From Vitreoscilla filiformis (lineage in GTDB: Bacteria > Pseudomonadota > Gammaproteobacteria > Burkholderiales > Burkholderiaceae_C): DNA of 64,000 bases. The stretch lies in assembly GCF_002222655.1 (NCBI RefSeq), contig NZ_CP022423.1:806001-870000 (forward strand). Reading direction: 5' to 3'. A program made the translations under genes and the position numbers. Under the pieces are notes generated by a model, which saw only the letters and a list, made by a program, of their open reading frames with translations, was not told where the DNA came from and ran no database searches. Positions 11,605-20,662 of the stretch are shown piece by piece (position 1 is the stretch's first letter; each line of letters opens with the position of its first letter).

Positions 11605-13065
11605 ATGGCAACTTCCAACAAGTCTTCCTCTAAGTTGGTGCGGGGTTACGAGGTCGTGATCGGCCTGGAAAACCACGTCCAGCTCTCAACGGCATCCAAA
11701 ATTTTCAGCGGCGCTTCGACCGCGTTTGGCGCTGAACCCAACACCCAGGCTTGCGCCGTCGATCTGGCGCTGCCCGGCACGCTGCCAGTGCTGAACCGCG
11801 CTGCCGTGGAGCGCGCCATTCGCTTCGGGCTGGCCGTGGGGGCCAAGGTGGCGCCGCTGTCCATCTTCGCCCGCAAGAATTATTTCTACCCGGATCTGCC
11901 CAAGGGCTACCAGATCAGCCAGTTTGAAATCCCGGTGGTGCAAGGCGGCCAGGTGGAATTCTTCGTCGGTGACGAGAAGAAAACCGTGCAGCTCACCCGT
12001 GCCCATTTGGAAGAGGATGCGGGCAAGAGCTTGCATGAGGACTTCCACGGCCAGTCGGGCATCGACCTGAACCGCGCCGGCACGCCGCTGCTGGAAATCG
12101 TCTCCGAGCCGGACATGCGCTCGGCCCAGGAAGCCGCCGAATACGCCAAGACGCTGCACGCGCTGGTGATGTGGCTGGGCATCTGCGACGGCAACATGCA
12201 GGAAGGCTCGTTCCGCTGCGACGTGAACGTGTCGGTGCGCAAACCCGGCGAGCCGTATGGCACGCGCCGCGAGATCAAGAACCTCAACAGCTTCCGCTAC
12301 CTGGTGGACGCGGTGAACTACGAGGTGAACTGGCAGATCGACCAGATCGAAGACGGCTTCGACATCCAGCAAGCCACGGTGCTCTACAACCCCGACCGGG
12401 GCGAGACCCGCGCCATGCGCAGCAAGGAAGATTCAGCCGATTACCGCTACTTCCCCGACCCGGATTTACCACCGCTGGTAATCGCGCCTGAGTGGGTGGA
12501 GCGCGTCAAGGGTGAGATGCCCGAGCTGCCGCGTGCGATGGCGGCGCGTTTCGTCGAAACCGACGGCCTGCCGGCCTACGACGCGACGATGATGACGCAA
12601 AGCCTGGCTTTCGCCCGCTACTACGAAGCTGCACGCGACGCCTGCGGGCAAGCCAAGCTCGTGGCCAACTGGTTGATGGGCGAGGTGAGCAAGCGCTTGA
12701 ACACCGAAGGCCGCGAGATCGACGCGGCCCCGGTGGTGCCGGCCACGCTGGCCCGGCTGATTGGCCGGATTCAGGATGGCACGATCAGCAACAACGCTGC
12801 CAAGCAGGTGTTCGACGCGCTGTGGACGGGTGAAGGCTCCGATGTGGATGCCCTCATCGAGGCCAAGGGCCTGAAGCAGATGAACGACACCGGTGCGCTC
12901 GAAGCCATCGTCGATGAGGTGATCGCCAAGAACCCGAAGTCGGTCGAGGAATACCGCGCCGGTAAGGACAAGGCGTTCAACGCCTTGGTCGGTCAGGTGA
13001 TGAAGGCGTCCAAGGGCAAGGCCAACCCCGCCCAAGCCAGCGAGTTGCTGAAGAAGAAACTCTGA
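11605..13065 (+). CDS. gatB: Asp/Glu-tRNA amidotransferase subunit B
   Basis: GatB binds the mischarged tRNA and catalyses its ATP-dependent phosphorylation and amidation. The 486-residue protein has [29 protein letters not shown], the [17 protein letters not shown] signature, [14 protein letters not shown], and the C-terminal YqeY-like helical domain ([17 protein letters not shown]). It starts 12 bases after gatA. Its stop codon lies in a small hairpin shared with the convergent pyrE stop. Confidence 0.97.
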   Translation: MATSNKSSSKLVRGYEVVIGLENHVQLSTASKIFSGASTAFGAEPNTQACAVDLALPGTLPVLNRAAVERAIRFGLAVGAKVAPLSIFARKNYFYPDLPKGYQISQFEIPVVQGGQVEFFVGDEKKTVQLTRAHLEEDAGKSLHEDFHGQSGIDLNRAGTPLLEIVSEPDMRSAQEAAEYAKTLHALVMWLGICDGNMQEGSFRCDVNVSVRKPGEPYGTRREIKNLNSFRYLVDAVNYEVNWQIDQIEDGFDIQQATVLYNPDRGETRAMRSKEDSADYRYFPDPDLPPLVIAPEWVERVKGEMPELPRAMAARFVETDGLPAYDATMMTQSLAFARYYEAARDACGQAKLVANWLMGEVSKRLNTEGREIDAAPVVPATLARLIGRIQDGTISNNAAKQVFDALWTGEGSDVDALIEAKGLKQMNDTGALEAIVDEVIAKNPKSVEEYRAGKDKAFNALVGQVMKASKGKANPAQASELLKKKL

Positions 13066-13078
13066 CGCGCCGCGTCAG
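13062..13078. repeat. Hairpin holding both stop codons of convergent gatB and pyrE
   Basis: CTGACGC and GCGTCAG form a 7-bp perfect stem around a 3-base loop. It spans the 9-bp gap and includes the gatB TGA (13063-13065) and the pyrE stop (13075-13077). There is no U-tract on either strand, so it is not a classical intrinsic terminator, but it could protect both 3' ends. Confidence 0.55.
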
Positions 13079-13749
13079 ATGCCGTAGCGTTCGCGGTACG
13101 CCGCGACGCGGGCGCGGTTGGCGGCCAACACTGGGTCGCCCGCCGTGTCGAGGAATTGCATCAGGTCGGCCAAGGTGGCGATGGACAGCACCTTCAGCCC
13201 CAATTCTTGTTCGACGTACTGCACGCCCGAGCGCCGATTGGCCGGATCGTCCGATGCGCGTTCCTGCCGATCCATGGTGATGGCCACGCCCACCGGGGTG
13301 GCACCAGCGGCGCGGATCATGTCGGCGGCTTCACGCTTGGAGGCGCCATCGGTGATCACGTCATCGATGATGAGCACGCGCCCGCGCACCGGGGCGCCCA
13401 CCAGGGTGCCGCCTTCGCCGTGATCCTTGGCTTCCTTGCGGTTGTAGGCGTAGGGCACGCTTTTGCCCTCACGCGCCAGGCCGATGGCCACGGCAGCCGC
13501 CAGGGTGATGCCTTTGTAGGCCGGGCCGAACAGCATGTCGAATTCCAGCCCGGAGGCCAGCAAACGGCGTGCATAGAATTCGCCGAGCTTCATCAGCTTG
13601 GCGCCGTCGTCGAACAGACCGGTATTGAAAAAATAGGGCGAAGCGCGGCCGGCTTTGGTCGTGAAATCGCCGAATCGCAGCACCCCTGCTTCAACCGAGA
13701 ACCGCACAAAGTCTTGGGCGAGGGAGTCGATGGGGGGCGTGTTCATCAT
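13075..13749 (-). CDS. pyrE: Orotate phosphoribosyltransferase
   Basis: PyrE makes orotidine 5'-phosphate from orotate and PRPP in pyrimidine synthesis. The protein has the GDFTTKAGRASPYFFNTG N-terminal region, the AYNRKEAKDHGEGG loop and the PRPP-binding motif VLIIDDVITDGAS. Two adjacent ATG codons (13749, 13746) are candidate starts; a TTG three codons upstream is less likely. It is convergent with gatB and head-to-head with the exonuclease gene, with only nine bases between start codons. Confidence 0.95.
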   Translation of the reverse strand: MMNTPPIDSLAQDFVRFSVEAGVLRFGDFTTKAGRASPYFFNTGLFDDGAKLMKLGEFYARRLLASGLEFDMLFGPAYKGITLAAAVAIGLAREGKSVPYAYNRKEAKDHGEGGTLVGAPVRGRVLIIDDVITDGASKREAADMIRAAGATPVGVAITMDRQERASDDPANRRSGVQYVEQELGLKVLSIATLADLMQFLDTAGDPVLAANRARVAAYRERYGI

Positions 13750-13758
13750 GGAGTTCAA

Positions 13759-14559
13759 ATGGGTTTCAGGCTGGTGACGCTGAATCTGAACGGCATCCGT
13801 TCAGCCGCGACCAAGGGGTTTCAGGCATGGGCCGAAGCGGCCGCGCCGGATTGTATGGGGGTGCAAGAACTCAAAGCCCAGGCCGAAGACGTGGCCGGGC
13901 GCTTTGAGACGGTCGCCGGCATGGCGGGGTATTTCCATCATGCGCAAAAGAAAGGCTACTCCGGCGTGGGCCTGTACAGCCGGCACGAGCCCAGCGACGT
14001 GATTCGCGGCCTCGGCATCGAGGCGTTCGACGCCGAAGGCCGCTACATCGAACTGCGGTTTGACAAGCCGGGGCGCAAGCTGTCCCTCATCAGTTGTTAC
14101 TTTCCGAGTGGCTCGTCGGGGGAGGAGCGCCAGCAGGTGAAGTTCCAATTCTTGGCGGCCATGCTGCCGCACCTGCAAGCGTTGCGCACGGAGCGTGAGT
14201 TCATCCTCGTCGGCGATGTGAACATCGCCCACCAAGAAATCGACCTCAAGAACTGGAAGGGCAACCTCAAAAACTCCGGCTTCTTGCCCGAAGAACGCGC
14301 CTGGATGACGAACTTGCTGGCCGATGGCCCCAGCGGCGGCGGATTGGTGGATGTGTTTCGCCGCTTGAACCCCCACCCCGAGCAGTACACCTGGTGGAGC
14401 AACCGAGGGCAGGCGTGGGCCAAAAACGTGGGTTGGCGGTTGGATTACCACTTGGCGACGCCCGCCCTGGCGGCCACAGCACAGCGCGAATCGATCCACC
14501 TGGCCGAACGTTTTTCGGATCACGCCCCGCTGACGATTGACTACGACTTCACCCTCTGA
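13759..14559 (+). CDS. xth: Exodeoxyribonuclease III / AP endonuclease
   Basis: A 266-residue Mg2+-dependent exonuclease III-type AP endonuclease for base-excision repair. It starts MGFRLVTLNLNGIRSA, with the catalytic Asn in LNLNGIR, the metal ligand Glu in GVQELKAQ, ILVGDVNIAH, and the terminal SDHAPL motif. GGAG sits six bases before the ATG. The frame stays open far upstream, but that extension is antisense to pyrE and is rejected. I cannot separate XthA from ExoA-type subfamilies by eye. Confidence 0.94.
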   Translation: MGFRLVTLNLNGIRSAATKGFQAWAEAAAPDCMGVQELKAQAEDVAGRFETVAGMAGYFHHAQKKGYSGVGLYSRHEPSDVIRGLGIEAFDAEGRYIELRFDKPGRKLSLISCYFPSGSSGEERQQVKFQFLAAMLPHLQALRTEREFILVGDVNIAHQEIDLKNWKGNLKNSGFLPEERAWMTNLLADGPSGGGLVDVFRRLNPHPEQYTWWSNRGQAWAKNVGWRLDYHLATPALAATAQRESIHLAERFSDHAPLTIDYDFTL

Positions 14560-14589
14560 CTTTCACACTTGACCCGGAGTTGGCCCGCC

Positions 14590-15228
14590 ATGTTTCGATA
14601 CCACACCGTCCCGGTGACCGCTTTTCAGCAGAACGCTTCCATCGTTTGGTGCGATGAAACGATGGAGGGCGCGATCGTCGATCCGGGCGGTGACCTGCCG
14701 ACGCTCAAGGCCGAAGTCGCTCGCCTGGGCGTGAAACTGGTGGCGCTGTGGCTGACCCATGCCCACATCGACCACGCCGGCGGCACCGGCACCCTGGCCC
14801 GGGAGCTGAATTTACCCATCATCGGCCCGCACACGGGGGATCAATACTGGATCGATGGCTTGCCGCAGCAGAGCCAGATGTTTGGGTTCCCGAAGGCCGA
14901 AATGTTCACCCCCACCCGCTGGCTGGTGGATGGCGACACGCTGACCTTGGGCCGTTGTTCAGTGACGGTGCGCCACTGCCCCGGCCACACCCCGGGGCAT
15001 GTGGTGTTTCACAACGCCGAGGCCCGGCGCTGCTTTGTGGGTGACGTGCTGTTTGCCGGTTCCATTGGCCGCACCGATTTCCCCGGTGGCGACCACGACA
15101 CCCTGATCACCAGCATCACCGAACGCCTCTGGCCAATGGGCGATGACACCGTGTTCATTCCCGGCCACGGCCCAGAAAGTACGTTTGGGCGGGAGCGGCG
15201 CTTCAATCCCTACGTCAATGGGTTCTGA
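14590..15228 (+). CDS. Metallo-beta-lactamase-fold hydrolase (glyoxalase II-like)
   Basis: A 212-residue single-domain MBL hydrolase. The metal-binding motif is HAHIDHAGG with H57, H59, D61 and H62. Further ligands are the His in CPGHTPGH, the Asp in FVGDVLFAGSIGRTDFPGGD, and the His in FIPGHGPESTFGRER. The pattern fits the YcbL/glyoxalase II-like group, which hydrolyses thioesters; the physiological substrate is unknown. It follows the exonuclease gene by 30 bases and may be cotranscribed with it. Confidence 0.9.
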   Translation: MFRYHTVPVTAFQQNASIVWCDETMEGAIVDPGGDLPTLKAEVARLGVKLVALWLTHAHIDHAGGTGTLARELNLPIIGPHTGDQYWIDGLPQQSQMFGFPKAEMFTPTRWLVDGDTLTLGRCSVTVRHCPGHTPGHVVFHNAEARRCFVGDVLFAGSIGRTDFPGGDHDTLITSITERLWPMGDDTVFIPGHGPESTFGRERRFNPYVNGF

Positions 15229-15400
15229 TTCTTGGGATGGAAAGAGAGTAATTCCTGAGGTTGAGTGAATTTTCCACACTTTACTAGGGAGATGTTTGTC
15301 CCCTATCCACAAAGAGATGAGCTTACGCTGTGAGGTGTAGTTGAACAGCTTGGCCGCTGAGTTCTGGGCGAGCTGCACTGTGTTTTCAGGGAGCCATCTC

Positions 15401-16141
15401 ATGCTTGAATCGTCGCCTTCCCCCCGTGTCACCGATGCGGGGGCTCTGTGCGGACGCCACCCTTCCGATGGCGGGGCCTTGCGCCCCCGGATGTTGGGTA
15501 TTCCACCAATCCCCCTCCCACAAGCCAGTGTCTTGGCCTTGGCACTGGACGAAATGGACTATGGCGTCGTGTTATTGGACGAGTCCTTCCAAGTGCTGCA
15601 TGCCAACCACCAAGCGCGTGTGGCGCTGTGTCCTGGGATGGTGCTGACTTTGGACGGAACCGCTCTGCGCGTGGGCACAGCAGCCGACCAGCGCGTCTTG
15701 GAGGAGGCCTTGTTGGCGGCAGTGCGGCGTGGCATTCGTCGGCTGATTTGTCTGGGGGACGGGGAGCAGCGCATGCGCGTTTCCGTGGTGCCGTTGCCCG
15801 TCGGAGGCGGATGGCGTTCGCCGGCGGTCATGCTGGCAGTGGAGCGTACCCAAGCCTGTGCGCATCTGACAGTGCAGGGGTTTGCGCGTTTGTGCCGTTT
15901 GTCCCCGGGAGAAGAGCAGGTGTTGCAGGCGTTGTGTTTGGCACAAGATCCGGCTGAAATTGCGCGTCAGCATGGGGTGGCGCTGTCTACGGTTCGAACC
16001 CAGATCACCAATATTCGCACCAAAACCGGCACTGACAGCATCCGTGACTTGGTACACCACATGTCCATGCTGCCGCCCCTGATCGGCGCGTTGCGACAAC
16101 AAGCCACCCGGGCGTCATCGCCCCAAGGGGGCACCAATTGA
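15401..16141 (+). CDS. LuxR-type HTH regulator with PAS-like N-terminal domain
   Basis: A 246-residue transcription factor. Residues about 45-160 look PAS-like (ALDEMDYGVVLLDESFQVLH opening). The C-terminal ~65 residues form a LuxR/GerE helix-turn-helix (RLSPGEEQVLQAL then AEIARQHGVALSTVRTQITN). The ATG at 15401 has AGGGAG six to eight bases upstream and is preferred over an upstream TTG. There is no receiver domain, so it is not a classical response regulator. The 172-bp upstream gap is more AT-rich and probably holds its promoter. Its stop overlaps the next regulator's TTG. Confidence 0.88.
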   Translation: MLESSPSPRVTDAGALCGRHPSDGGALRPRMLGIPPIPLPQASVLALALDEMDYGVVLLDESFQVLHANHQARVALCPGMVLTLDGTALRVGTAADQRVLEEALLAAVRRGIRRLICLGDGEQRMRVSVVPLPVGGGWRSPAVMLAVERTQACAHLTVQGFARLCRLSPGEEQVLQALCLAQDPAEIARQHGVALSTVRTQITNIRTKTGTDSIRDLVHHMSMLPPLIGALRQQATRASSPQGGTN

Positions 16142-16854
16142 TTGGTACAGCAGTTCCGAACCCCTGGTTTTCGTCGGTGAGGCCGGGTGCGCTGTCTAAG
16201 CATCCGCCTGAACATTTGGCCGAAGTGGTGTCACCGCTTTTGTGGCAGTTGTCACAGTCCGGAGAGATGCGGTCTTATCGCAAGGGGGCTGTTCTTGTCC
16301 AAGAGGGTCATCGGGGCGGGGGGTTGTTCATTATTTTTTCTGGGCGGCTGCGCTGGTTTTCCACCAACAACGCGGGCAAAGAGCTGACTTACGGAGAATA
16401 CGGGCCTGGAGACTACGTGGGGGAGTTGTGTTTGGATGGCGATCCACACCCTTACAGCGTCGTTACCCTGGAAAGCTGCTACTGTGCGGTCATCAGCCGG
16501 CAACGCTTGGCGCACCACGTAGCGACCCGGCCTGAGTTGTGCGCCATGATGCTCGAAAAGAGCTTGGCTCGCATCCGTGCCCTGGCAGTGCTGTCGCACC
16601 AATTGGGATTGGACGATGTGTACACCCGCTTGCGGAGAGTGCTTGACGCTCCTGCGTCTCCAGAGGAGGGTGGATCGAGCCATGGATTGGCCAGCCGTGC
16701 TTGGGTGCGCTTGACCCAGAAAGACTTGGCTTGCCGCATCGGCTGTTCACGCGAGATGGTCAGTCGCTTGCTCAAAGATCTGGAGCTGGGCGGATTCATT
16801 CGACGCCATCCCGCTGGTATTGAGGTGCTGCGCAGCTTGCCACCCGGGTGGTGA
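16138..16854 (+). CDS. Crp/Fnr-family transcriptional regulator (TTG start)
   Basis: A 238-residue regulator with an N-terminal cyclic-nucleotide-binding-like beta-roll (about 25-145: RKGAVLVQEGHRGGGLFIIFSG at its core, PGDYVGELCLDG) and a C-terminal Crp HTH (RLTQKDLACRIGCSREMVSRLLKDLE). No N-terminal Cys cluster of FNR is visible. The TTG overlaps the previous stop (TTGA) and has AAGGGGG about seven bases upstream, supporting a coupled TTG start. A GTG at 16177 is the alternative. Ligand and regulon are not evident. Confidence 0.87.
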   Translation: MIGTAVPNPWFSSVRPGALSKHPPEHLAEVVSPLLWQLSQSGEMRSYRKGAVLVQEGHRGGGLFIIFSGRLRWFSTNNAGKELTYGEYGPGDYVGELCLDGDPHPYSVVTLESCYCAVISRQRLAHHVATRPELCAMMLEKSLARIRALAVLSHQLGLDDVYTRLRRVLDAPASPEEGGSSHGLASRAWVRLTQKDLACRIGCSREMVSRLLKDLELGGFIRRHPAGIEVLRSLPPGW

Positions 16855-16872
16855 CATGACAGCACCATGGCG

Positions 16873-17799
16873 TCAAGCGCGTGGCGGCTCGAAACGCTGA
16901 GTGGGTTTGCCTGCACGCTCGTACAGTGGCGTGACCTTGGGCAGTACCGCTTGGATGTCCCGGATCCGGGTGTTGCCCGCAGGATGGGTTGAAAAAAACT
17001 CCATCGGGGCGTTGGCGTTGGCCTTCATCATTTTTTCCCACAGGCTCACACCGGCTTGTGGGTTGTAACCGGCCCGGGCGGCCAAGTCGAGGCCCACCAA
17101 GTCTGCTTCGGATTCGTCTTGGCGGCTGAACTTGAGTGTTAACAGTTGAGCGCCCATGTTGAGGGCGGCGTCACCCAGAGAGCCCAAGCCCAGCAGTGAG
17201 CTGATCAAACCCGTGCCCATGCGTGTGGCGGTTGACTTGCCCATGCGCTCGCGGGCGTGCTCGCGCAAAGCGTGGGCCATTTCGTGGCCCATGATCATGG
17301 CCACCTCGTCATCGGTGAGTTGCAGTTGGCGCAGGATGCCAAAGTAGAACGCGATCTTGCCGCCAGGCATGCAAAACGCGTTCAGCTCCTTAGAGCCCAG
17401 CAGTTGAACTTCCCATTTCCATTGGCGGGCCCGAGCGTTCCAGTCGGCGGTGTAGGGAATGATGCGCTGAGCGATGCTGCGCAGGCGCTGGACTTGGGGG
17501 TGTTGCTCGGGCAGCAATGCGTTTTTGGAGGTGGCATCGCGCTTGAGCTGGAGATACTGCTGGGCCGCAGCCCCTTCAATCTGTTCGGCGGGCACCAACT
17601 TGGCGAAGCTGGACTCGCTGCCCACCATGTCGCGCACACCACCGTCTGCGGCCAACGCGTCGAGGGGCAGGCAACTGCCGACCAGCAAGGCTTGCCCGAA
17701 ACGCCGCCGGGCGTGGCGGGCGCAGGTGCAGCGCATGGCGCGCACCATGGGGGGCAGGGGCACATCGGCATCGGTGCAAAACGAGGGGCGCGAGGTCAT
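16873..17799 (-). CDS. M48-family metalloprotease
   Basis: A 308-residue Zn2+ metalloprotease of the M48B type (LoiP/YcaL/HtpX-like group, envelope quality control). The catalytic motif is MGHEMAHALREH (HExxH) and the third ligand lies in DESEADLVGLDLAARAGY. The hydrophobic stretch FGQALLVGSCLPLDALAA near residues 34-51 is a probable signal sequence, so the true start may be at an internal Met. No C-terminal TPR region is seen. It lies 28 bases downstream of ampG on the same strand. Confidence 0.9.
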   Translation of the reverse strand: MTSRPSFCTDADVPLPPMVRAMRCTCARHARRRFGQALLVGSCLPLDALAADGGVRDMVGSESSFAKLVPAEQIEGAAAQQYLQLKRDATSKNALLPEQHPQVQRLRSIAQRIIPYTADWNARARQWKWEVQLLGSKELNAFCMPGGKIAFYFGILRQLQLTDDEVAMIMGHEMAHALREHARERMGKSTATRMGTGLISSLLGLGSLGDAALNMGAQLLTLKFSRQDESEADLVGLDLAARAGYNPQAGVSLWEKMMKANANAPMEFFSTHPAGNTRIRDIQAVLPKVTPLYERAGKPTQRFEPPRA

Positions 17800-17827
17800 G
17801 GCAGTTCCTGAGGCGGCACGGGGCCGG

Positions 17828-19438
17828 TTAATCGTCGGGGGGCGTGCCTGAAGGAGGGGGCAGATCCAAGCGTTGCACGTCGGTTCGCAGCCACCACAGC
17901 ATGCCCAGGCCAGGCACGGCCAAGCCCGTGGAAATCACAAAGAACGCAGGCCATCCCATTGACGCTGACAGCACCCCCGCCAGTGGCCCCACCCACACGC
18001 GCCCGATGGCCGACAGGGCACTCAGCAAGGCAAATTGTGTGGCGCTGAAACGCTGGTGCGTCAAGCTCATCAAGAAAGCCACAAAGGCGGCTGTGCCCAT
18101 GCCACCACTGAGGTTTTCGCAGGCGATGGCCAGCAGCAGTCCAACGTCCACAGCCACAGGTTGGTGGAGCTGGACAAAGCCCCAATCCAGCGCCGGAACG
18201 ACCCAGCTCGCCCACTGGCCGCGCCCCGCGAGGGCCAGCGCCCAGAACCCCAGGTTGCTGAGCATTTGCAGCAGCCCGAACGCCAGAAAGGAGCGCCACA
18301 GCCCCAGCCGCAGCATCAAGGCACCTCCCAGGAGGGCGCCGGCCAGGGTGAGCCACAGCCCCATCACCTTGTTGACCACCCCCACTTCGGCGGGGCTGTA
18401 ACCCATGCCTTGGAGCAGGAAGGGTGTCAGCAGCGTGCCTGCGAATGCGTCCCCCAATTTGTAGAGCACGATGAACGCGAGGAAGGCCCGTGCCCCGGGC
18501 TGTTCAAAATAAGTCGATAAACCCGTCAACAATGTTTGGAAGCGGGCTTGGCGTGCGGCGAACACCACCAGCGGCAAGGTGCCCCCCAGGCCGAGCAGCA
18601 GGGTCAACAAATCGAGCCAGCGTTGGCGCAGCAAGGGCGCCAGTGTGCTTTGGGCCATCCAAGGGGACAGCAGCGCCTGCACCGCCGGAGCGATGAGCGA
18701 TTGCGTGATGCCATAACCGAGGGCCACAGCCAGTAAAACGGCCACGAAACCTTGCAAGTCCTGACGGATGGGGGCATGGTCGCGGGTGGGGGGGGTTGGC
18801 AGTCGGGGCAAGATCACGGCACTGAAGACGGCCAAACCGAGCATCACCCCCGCCATGCCACGGTAAACCGCCGGCCAAGACCAGCCGCCGCCCTGCTGTG
18901 GATCCGTCCAGATCAGGGTGAGCCCTCCCGACACGATCATGGCCAGCCGGTAGCCCATGACGTTCAGTGAAGCCCCGAGCCCTCGCTGGCGTGGGGCCAG
19001 GGCGTCGGTGCGGTAGGCGTCGCACACCACGTCTTGCGACGCCGACAGGAAAGCCACGGCCACGGCCAGGGCGGTCAAGGCGCCCAGTGAGGTATGCGGT
19101 GAAGTTTGTCCCATCCCCCAAAGACAACCCGCCAGCAGCAGTTGCACCAGCACCAGCCAACCTCGGCGGCGGCCCCATCCTGGTGGATCGAAACGATCCA
19201 TCAGTGGGGCCCACAGGAATTTGAACGTGTAGGGCAGGCCAACCAGGCTCAAAAAACCGATGGTGGCGACGTCCAACCCTTCCATACTGAGCCAAGCTTG
19301 CAACGCTTGACCGGTCAGAGCCAGTGGCAGCCCAGAGGCAAAGCCCAGAATGCTGACCCACAGCCACCAGCCGAGTGCCGATCCGCGTGTCCACGCCGGT
19401 GGGGGATGAGCGGCGGGGGGGCGGGTGGGATGTGGCAT
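17828..19438 (-). CDS. ampG: AmpG-type muropeptide permease (MFS)
   Basis: AmpG imports anhydro-muropeptides for cell-wall recycling. The 536-residue MFS protein has about 12-14 membrane segments and the AmpG-type opening FASGLPLALTGQALQAWLS, KFLWAPLMDRF and SQDVVCDAYRTD. The ATG at 19438 is preferred to a TTG two codons upstream. Divergent from the coiled-coil gene at 19480, with 41 bases between starts. Confidence 0.9.
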   Translation of the reverse strand: MPHPTRPPAAHPPPAWTRGSALGWWLWVSILGFASGLPLALTGQALQAWLSMEGLDVATIGFLSLVGLPYTFKFLWAPLMDRFDPPGWGRRRGWLVLVQLLLAGCLWGMGQTSPHTSLGALTALAVAVAFLSASQDVVCDAYRTDALAPRQRGLGASLNVMGYRLAMIVSGGLTLIWTDPQQGGGWSWPAVYRGMAGVMLGLAVFSAVILPRLPTPPTRDHAPIRQDLQGFVAVLLAVALGYGITQSLIAPAVQALLSPWMAQSTLAPLLRQRWLDLLTLLLGLGGTLPLVVFAARQARFQTLLTGLSTYFEQPGARAFLAFIVLYKLGDAFAGTLLTPFLLQGMGYSPAEVGVVNKVMGLWLTLAGALLGGALMLRLGLWRSFLAFGLLQMLSNLGFWALALAGRGQWASWVVPALDWGFVQLHQPVAVDVGLLLAIACENLSGGMGTAAFVAFLMSLTHQRFSATQFALLSALSAIGRVWVGPLAGVLSASMGWPAFFVISTGLAVPGLGMLWWLRTDVQRLDLPPPSGTPPDD

Positions 19439-19479
19439 GGTCAAATTCTAGGTGGATGGCCCCCCCACTCTGGGATGGC

Positions 19480-20181
19480 ATGAAGTTTGAACAGCCCCCA
19501 CAATGGCCCTTCGGGCTTGGAGATCATGGAGTGAATGGACTGGCGGACATACCCGCGTTGTATTGGCAGATTCTGGGTGCCTTGTGCGGCTTGGCCTTGG
19601 GAATCGGGCTGGGAGCAATTCGCCAGCGGCGTCAACGCGACGCAGATGCGGCCAAGGCGCGTCCACCCGAACGGGTTCATGCGACTGGAGTGGCCAGCGT
19701 GGGGCGTTCCCAGGATGCGGGCGGGCGGGTGCGCGGCAAGCCGTTGGCACCGGAGCCTGCGGGGATTCGGCGCAACGGAGCCGAGCGCACCGTGTCTCCC
19801 GTGACGGTGCCTGCGGCTTTGTCTCCCCAGGTTAATCCAGCGCCAGCCAGTGCTGACACGCAGGCGGCTCAGGCGGCAGCGCAAGAAGCATTGATGGTTT
19901 TACAAGCCCAAAACGCCGAACTACAGGCACAGCTCAAGGCGCTGCAAGCCACGCAGGCTCAAGACGCCCAAGAACGGCTGAGCCTGCTGCAAACCGAGCG
20001 GCGACGCCATGAAAGCGCCCTAGAAGCCTTGCGCCAAGAGCACAGCACCGAATTGGGACGCTTGATGAGCACCATGGTGGAACAGGTGGATACGCTACAC
20101 CAGAGTTACGGGGCGCGCATCAAGTCTTTGGAGCAGGATGTGGAGCGTCTGCGCAGTGCTGCCAGTTCGGATGTCCACTGA
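19480..20181 (+). CDS. Unrecognised membrane-anchored coiled-coil protein
   Basis: I do not recognise this 233-residue protein. It has one N-terminal membrane segment (about 25-47, PALYWQILGALCGLALGIG), a basic stretch (RQRRQRD), a low-complexity Ala/Pro linker, and a long predicted coiled coil from about 125 to the C-terminus (alternating Gln/Ala/Leu with ELQAQLKALQATQAQ, then RRRHESALEALRQEH). The ATG gives a short N-terminus ahead of the TM; a longer frame runs antisense through ampG and is rejected. Gene 20207-20662 next door has the same architecture. Confidence 0.72.
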   Translation: MKFEQPPQWPFGLGDHGVNGLADIPALYWQILGALCGLALGIGLGAIRQRRQRDADAAKARPPERVHATGVASVGRSQDAGGRVRGKPLAPEPAGIRRNGAERTVSPVTVPAALSPQVNPAPASADTQAAQAAAQEALMVLQAQNAELQAQLKALQATQAQDAQERLSLLQTERRRHESALEALRQEHSTELGRLMSTMVEQVDTLHQSYGARIKSLEQDVERLRSAASSDVH

Positions 20182-20206
20182 AGATCAGCAATGGTGAAAG
20201 ACACGC

Positions 20207-20662
20207 ATGGACGTATGGATTGTGGGATTGGTCGGGTGCATGGGGGCTGTGGCAGGAGGGGCGGCGGCGGCACTGGTGCTAGGCAAGCGCAGCGTGGGAG
20301 ATCCACGCCCTGAGGCGGTTCGTGTGCTGGCCTCCAGCAGCGAGATTCAGCAGCAGCATGAAACCATCCACCGTTTGCGGGATGCCCATGCAACCCTGAC
20401 GGCGAAGTTCAACCACGCCGTGCAGCAGCACGAGAGTGCCATGATCGCCACGCGCAAAGACTACGAGCACCGCCTCGAGGTGCAGCGCAAAGACCATGCA
20501 CTGGAAAAAGCGGGGTTCGAAGAGGAGCTGCGGCGGCTGAAGGATCAGTTGTCGCGCATCGCTGCGGCGGCCAAGGAAGGCTCGTTCATTTCAGCCAACT
20601 CGTTTGCTCCGACCCAGTTTGACGATGTCGAGCAGCCCGAGGCCCAGGGCGCGCAGCGCTGA
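20207..20662 (+). CDS. Unrecognised small membrane-anchored coiled-coil protein
   Basis: A 151-residue protein with an N-terminal TM segment (VWIVGLVGCMGAVAGGAAAALVLG) and then a charged helical coiled coil (about 45-125, with EIQQQHETIHRLRDAHATL and EEELRRLKDQLSRIAAAAK). It resembles the preceding gene in layout but not clearly in sequence. It begins 25 bases after that gene's stop, so an operon is likely. No catalytic motif is seen. A structural or envelope-associated role is conceivable, but function is unknown. Confidence 0.7.
   Translation: MDVWIVGLVGCMGAVAGGAAAALVLGKRSVGDPRPEAVRVLASSSEIQQQHETIHRLRDAHATLTAKFNHAVQQHESAMIATRKDYEHRLEVQRKDHALEKAGFEEELRRLKDQLSRIAAAAKEGSFISANSFAPTQFDDVEQPEAQGAQR

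Noticed and set aside
9961..11676. Long antisense frame opposite gatA
   Set aside because: Same shadow effect; gatA is a complete, conserved gene on the plus strand.
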